A stretch of DNA of 19,705 bases from NCBI GenBank assembly GCA_040226215.1, contig JAVKFF010000217.1:1-19705 (forward strand). Reading direction: 5' to 3'. The notes under the pieces were generated by a model. It worked only from the letters and a program-made list of their open reading frames with translations, was not told the DNA's origin and did not search any database. This DNA is from JAVKFF01 sp040226215. Its GTDB lineage: Bacteria > Pseudomonadota > Alphaproteobacteria > DSM-16000 > Inquilinaceae. Each line of letters opens with the position of its first letter. The stretch's first letter is position 1. The position numbers and the translations under genes were made by a program. This document shows positions 17,079 to 19,705 of this stretch, in pieces.

Positions 17079-18320
17079 CTATTCGGCGGCCTTGGGCGCG
17101 CTCTCCGGCCAGCGCGCCATCAGGGTGTTGGACGGCAGCGATTCGTCGACCAGCTTCCTGGCCGTTTCCACGCCGGCGACGGGCAGCCCCTTGGGGTCGA
17201 GCAGGCCAATCTGCACCAGGACGGAGGCCTGGTCCCAGTAGATGTGCTCGTTGTAGAGCTTGTCGCCGCGGAAGCGGATGATCCCGACCAGCGGGATCTC
17301 CACGTATTTCCCGGTCGGCGGGATGCCGGGCAGCATCCAGTCGATCTCGATGTCGTGGGTGAAGCAGAACAGCATCTCGTCGACGATGCGGTCGGCGCCG
17401 ATGGTGCGGCTGATCGGGATCAGCTTCGTATCTTTCGGCGTCTTGGGAATGAAGTGGTTCTTGTAGAAGCGGTGAAGATCCTTGTAGCCGACGCCGCCGG
17501 TCATGGTGGGGATGTGGTTGACATAGGGCTCGGCCACCATGGTCGCCATGGTGGCGTCGACGTCCCGGGTCCCGAACTCGTACTCGCAGTGCTTGTCCCA
17601 CAGCGCCGACAGGTTGTAGTGCGGCCCCATGACGCGCCGGAAGGCGGCGATCGACCGCGAATGCGCCATCAGCGCCGCGGGCTTGTCGTAGGCCGGCCGC
17701 TCGGGGCAGCTGAAGCCGTGATCGGCGCCCGGGTAGACATGAAGCTCGGCATTGTCCATGCCGGCGAGGCCGGCGTTGATCTCGGCCAGGATCTCCGGCG
17801 TCGACCACTTGTCCTTCTCGCCAAAATGCAGCACCAGCGGACAGGTGATGGCCTTGGCTTCGTCGACGTTCTTCTCGATCGCCACGCCGTAATAGCCCAC
17901 CGCCGCGTCGACATCGGTGCGCGCGGCTGCCAGGAAGGCGAGGCGGCCGCCGAGACAGAAGCCGACCGTGCCGACCTTGCCGGTGCATTCGGGCATGGCG
18001 CGCAGATGGGCGATCGTCGCCGCGATGTCGGCGATGCCCTTGTCCTCGTCGAAGGCGCCGCGCAGCGCCATCGCCTTTTCGCGGTCCTTGCCGTCGTAGC
18101 CGAGCTGGACGCCCGGCTCGATCCGCCAGAACAGGTCCGGCGCGATCACCACATAGCCTTCCTCGGCGTAGTAGTCGGCGACGTCGCGGATGTGGCGGTT
18201 GACGCCGAAGATCTCCTGCAGGACGACGATGCCCGGTCCTGATCCGGCTTCCGGCAACGCCAGGTAGCCCTCGAAGCTGCCGCCATCCGCCGCCTTGATG
18301 CTGACCGTCTTGCCCGTCAT
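17079..18320 (-). CDS. Dienelactone hydrolase-family protein with C-terminal NTF2/SnoaL-like domain
   Basis: This is a 413-aa two-domain protein. Residues about 1-230 are a dienelactone hydrolase alpha/beta fold with an intact triad: Cys122 in GFCLGG, Asp170 in FGEKDKW and His201 in GADHGF, plus the EIFGVN motif. Such enzymes hydrolyse lactones, esters or related bonds. Residues about 240-413 look like an NTF2/SnoaL-like alpha+beta barrel (HCEYEFGTRDVDATMATMVAEPYVNHIP...GYKDLHRFYKNHF...VDEMLFCFTHDIEIDWMLPGI), commonly a ligand-binding or isomerase fold. The start at 18320 has GGGAGA about 9 nt ahead. The frame stays open to 18449, but that upstream part is Arg-rich and lies in the control region. 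It is the first gene of the minus operon. No signal peptide is seen, so it should be cytoplasmic and act on imported solute. Confidence 0.85.
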   Translation of the reverse strand: MTGKTVSIKAADGGSFEGYLALPEAGSGPGIVVLQEIFGVNRHIRDVADYYAEEGYVVIAPDLFWRIEPGVQLGYDGKDREKAMALRGAFDEDKGIADIAATIAHLRAMPECTGKVGTVGFCLGGRLAFLAAARTDVDAAVGYYGVAIEKNVDEAKAITCPLVLHFGEKDKWSTPEILAEINAGLAGMDNAELHVYPGADHGFSCPERPAYDKPAALMAHSRSIAAFRRVMGPHYNLSALWDKHCEYEFGTRDVDATMATMVAEPYVNHIPTMTGGVGYKDLHRFYKNHFIPKTPKDTKLIPISRTIGADRIVDEMLFCFTHDIEIDWMLPGIPPTGKYVEIPLVGIIRFRGDKLYNEHIYWDQASVLVQIGLLDPKGLPVAGVETARKLVDESLPSNTLMARWPESAPKAAE

Positions 18321-18430
18321 GCCTGAATTCTCCCGTCGCTGATCCCTGTCGCGCCGACCTTGCGGGCGCGCTTCCCGCGGGTGGATGGCCGGCTGGCTGG
18401 TGCCGGTTCCGCCTTCAGCATTCTGCCCCG

Positions 18431-18450
18431 GATGGCGCGGCCGCGCCATC
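18431..18450. repeat. Perfect 20-bp palindrome in the leader of the minus operon
   Basis: GATGGCGCGG is followed directly by its exact reverse complement CCGCGCCATC. It lies about 110 bp upstream of the dienelactone hydrolase start, in the divergent control region. It could be a dimeric regulator site or, in RNA, a strong hairpin. It contains no T-run, so it is not a typical intrinsic terminator. Confidence 0.7.
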
Positions 18451-18452
18451 TC

Positions 18453-18477
18453 ACGCTTCGGTGACGCCGAGAAGCGT
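18453..18477. repeat. Inverted repeat/hairpin in the divergent control region
   Basis: ACGCTTC (18453-18459) pairs perfectly with GAAGCGT (18471-18477) around an 11-nt loop. The loop itself begins GG and contains CC, so the stem may extend with a bulge. It sits 2 bp from the 20-bp palindrome, and both would be in the 5' leader of a minus-strand transcript starting near 18482. Confidence 0.55.
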
Positions 18478-18483
18478 ATGGGG

Positions 18484-18532
18484 TTTAAGGTATAGTTTCA
18501 ATCTTAAAACTCTGTTAACAATATCCTTTAAG
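18484..18532. promoter_or_regulatory. AT-rich operator/promoter region with three TTTAAG boxes
   Basis: This is the only strongly AT-rich stretch in the right part of the window. It holds TTTAAG at 18484-18489, its inverse CTTAAA at 18503-18508, and TTTAAG again at 18527-18532, giving alternating inverted boxes. A minus-strand promoter is plausible: TTAACA (18518-18513) and TATACC (18494-18489) with 18 nt between them. It would start transcription near 18482 toward the dienelactone hydrolase operon. The boxes flank and sit within this promoter, as expected for repression by the divergent MarR-type protein. The link is inferred. Confidence 0.45.
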
Positions 18533-18561
18533 TTCATGGGACCAACGACCCGGCGGGAGCG

Positions 18562-19125
18562 ATGCGCAACCAGCGCGACAGAATGCACAATGGCGCTGCG
18601 CCACGCGCCACGGGCGGTGACGGCGACGGCTGGCACCTGGCCCGCGACGCACGCGAGCGGATGGTCGCCGACCTGGAGTTCAGCCTCGAGCACGCGATCC
18701 AAGCCTTCTATCGCTGGAAGTCGGAATGTCTGGCCGCCGTCGCCGATGGACGGCTTTCCGGCGACGACACGGCGATCCTGAACATTATCCGCATGAAGGA
18801 CGAGCCCAAGCGGCTGTCGGAGGTCGCCCGGCTGCTGAACCGCACCGACACCGCCAACATCCAGTACGCCATCCGCAAGCTGGTGAAGCTGGGCCTGATC
18901 GAGAGCGAGGGCGGCCGGTCGCGAAAGCTGACGCGCTACCGGGTGACCGTGCGAGGGCGCGAGGTGACCGACGCCTATGCCGACATGCGCGCCTCCCTGC
19001 TGATGCCGATGATCGGCTCCATGGACATGGGGGCCGCGGATTTCGAGCGGGTCTCCCACTTCCTCGACCTGATGGCCAGCCTCTACAGCCAGTGCACACA
19101 GAAAGCGGCCGCCCGCGGGTATTGA
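18562..19125 (+). CDS. MarR-type winged-helix transcriptional regulator
   Basis: This 187-aa DNA-binding protein has a long N-terminal helix region (residues 24-60, ARDARERMVADLEFSLEHAIQAFYRWKSECL). A winged helix-turn-helix follows at about 68-135: RLSEVARLLNRTDTANIQYAIRKLVKLGLIESEGGRSRKLTRYRVTVRG, where DTANIQYAIRKLVKLGL is the likely recognition helix and the Gly-Arg-rich turn is the wing. The C-terminal helices (140-180) would dimerise. The start ATG at 18562 is close to GGGAG; a second ATG at 18583 is possible. It is transcribed divergently from the dienelactone hydrolase/Opp operon across an AT-rich repeat region, so it probably regulates that operon and itself. The effector is unknown. 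Confidence 0.82.
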   Translation: MRNQRDRMHNGAAPRATGGDGDGWHLARDARERMVADLEFSLEHAIQAFYRWKSECLAAVADGRLSGDDTAILNIIRMKDEPKRLSEVARLLNRTDTANIQYAIRKLVKLGLIESEGGRSRKLTRYRVTVRGREVTDAYADMRASLLMPMIGSMDMGAADFERVSHFLDLMASLYSQCTQKAAARGY

Positions 19126-19140
19126 GCCCGGGGCGGCCGC
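19105..19140. terminator. Strong hairpin between convergent genes, likely bidirectional terminator
   Basis: GCGGCCGCCC (19105-19114) pairs exactly with GGGCGGCCGC (19131-19140). Inside, CGGG (19116-19119) pairs with CCCG (19127-19130) after a one-base bulge, leaving a 7-nt loop. It spans the regulator's stop codon and sits between two convergent genes. It lacks a T-run, so termination strength is inferred from stem stability and position. Confidence 0.5.
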
Positions 19141-19164
19141 CATGCAACCGATATCCGCGGCGCG

Positions 19165-19705
19165 CTACTCGACCGTCAGCGGGATCGTCGCCAGCACCTC
19201 GCCCGTGTCCGACAGGCGGTAGCGGATCTCATACTCGCCTGATTGGGCCGGGGCGAAGATCTGCAGGGGCGAGCCCTGGCTGGCCCGCGTGCCGCGCTGC
19301 GCCTCGACCTCGGGACCGGAGCCGGCAGGCACGATCTCGATGAAGTCCTCGTAGCGGCCGGGACCTGTCCAGGTCACCTCGACCACGCCGCCAGCGGCGA
19401 CGCTGGGCGCGCTTTCCAGGCTCACGCCCTCGACGCCCACGGTGACCGGTACGCTGGCGACCGTGCGGCCGCTCTGGGCCATGACGTAGCGCACCTCGTA
19501 GTCGCCCGCCTCGGCCGGCGCCTCGATCGACACTACCGAGCCCGTCCGCGTGCGGGCGTAGTCCGTGTAGGTGCCCTCCGGTGCGCCGGGCGCGACGATG
19601 GTGATGTAGTCGTTGTGATTGTCGGGGCCGACCCACTGGACATCGAAATCGGTGCCCGGCGGCACCGGGCCGTTGACGATGAGTTGGGCCGTGACCGGCG
19701 TCAGG
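19165..19705 (-). CDS. C-terminal part of a repeat-bearing beta-sandwich protein, probably a VWA-domain-protein tail (partial)
   Basis: The frame is open to the right edge, and about 179 residues of the C-terminus are visible. They hold two tandem units of about 85 residues. Each has a V-x-W-x-GP turn (VQWVGPDNHNDYITIV and VTWTGPGRYEDFIEIV), a P-AG-x-P stretch, an APAxxGxYEIRY strand pair (APAEAGDYEVRY and APAQSGEYEIRY), and a final TVASVPVTV/VLATIPLTV strand. Such units are familiar to me from the C-termini of secreted alphaproteobacterial proteins with a von Willebrand factor A domain, but that domain would lie outside the window. The protein is probably periplasmic or surface-exposed. It is convergent with the MarR-type gene. 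A GTG inside the frame at 19665 is not the true start, because coding continues upstream. Confidence 0.7.
   Translation of the reverse strand, partial: LTPVTAQLIVNGPVPPGTDFDVQWVGPDNHNDYITIVAPGAPEGTYTDYARTRTGSVVSIEAPAEAGDYEVRYVMAQSGRTVASVPVTVGVEGVSLESAPSVAAGGVVEVTWTGPGRYEDFIEIVPAGSGPEVEAQRGTRASQGSPLQIFAPAQSGEYEIRYRLSDTGEVLATIPLTVE

Noticed and set aside
18321..18449. N-terminal extension of the dienelactone hydrolase
   Set aside because: It is Arg/Pro-rich, begins within the 20-bp palindrome, and the start at 18320 has its own ribosome-binding site at the normal domain boundary.

Overview
The window is dense, high-GC DNA with long, low-gap operons, ATGA and 8-nt gene overlaps and GTG starts. 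Its transporter and hydrolase families and a Tat-type signal on the peptide-binding protein best suit an alphaproteobacterium, probably a free-living heterotroph of the Rhodospirillales or Hyphomicrobiales kind. That assignment is inferred from gene style; no rRNA or tRNA is present to test it.

Layout. (1) Positions 1 to about 285 carry, on the minus strand, the broken C-terminal end of an endonuclease/exonuclease/phosphatase (EEP) family protein, with one apparent frameshift and long G/C runs. (2) Positions 349-10404 form one tight plus-strand operon. It encodes a branched-chain-amino-acid-type ABC importer without its binding protein (livH, livM, livG, livF), an isocitrate lyase/PEP mutase family lyase, hydantoinase/oxoprolinase B and A subunits, an isochorismatase-fold hydrolase and a fumarate-reductase-type flavoprotein. 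(3) A small unknown gene (10412-10753, minus) follows. (4) Positions 10978-18320 form a minus-strand operon, read right to left: dienelactone hydrolase with an NTF2/SnoaL-like C-terminal half, then a complete oligopeptide-type ABC importer (binding protein, two permeases, two ATPases). The last ATPase is fused in frame to a short-chain dehydrogenase/reductase (SDR). (5) A MarR-type winged-helix regulator (18562-19125, plus) is divergent from that operon across an AT-rich, repeat-rich control region. (6) At the right edge is the C-terminus of a repeat-bearing beta-sandwich protein (minus), convergent with the regulator across a strong hairpin.

How the parts may work together. The plus operon looks like an import-and-degrade module for a small, probably cyclic amide, imide or lactam-like or dicarboxylic compound. 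HyuA/HyuB would act on it ATP-dependently, the flavoprotein would perform a desaturation or reduction, the isochorismatase-fold enzyme a hydrolysis, and the lyase a C-C cleavage giving pyruvate- or glyoxylate-type products. The substrate is not determinable from sequence. The minus operon looks like a second import-and-degrade module, probably controlled by the divergent MarR-type protein.

Most notable points: the isochorismatase-fold protein has Gly where amidases of the family have the nucleophilic Cys; the OppF-SDR fusion has an internal ribosome-binding site, and its SDR half has Leu at the catalytic Tyr position; and the 18431-18532 control region stacks a 20-bp perfect palindrome, a hairpin and three TTTAAG boxes.
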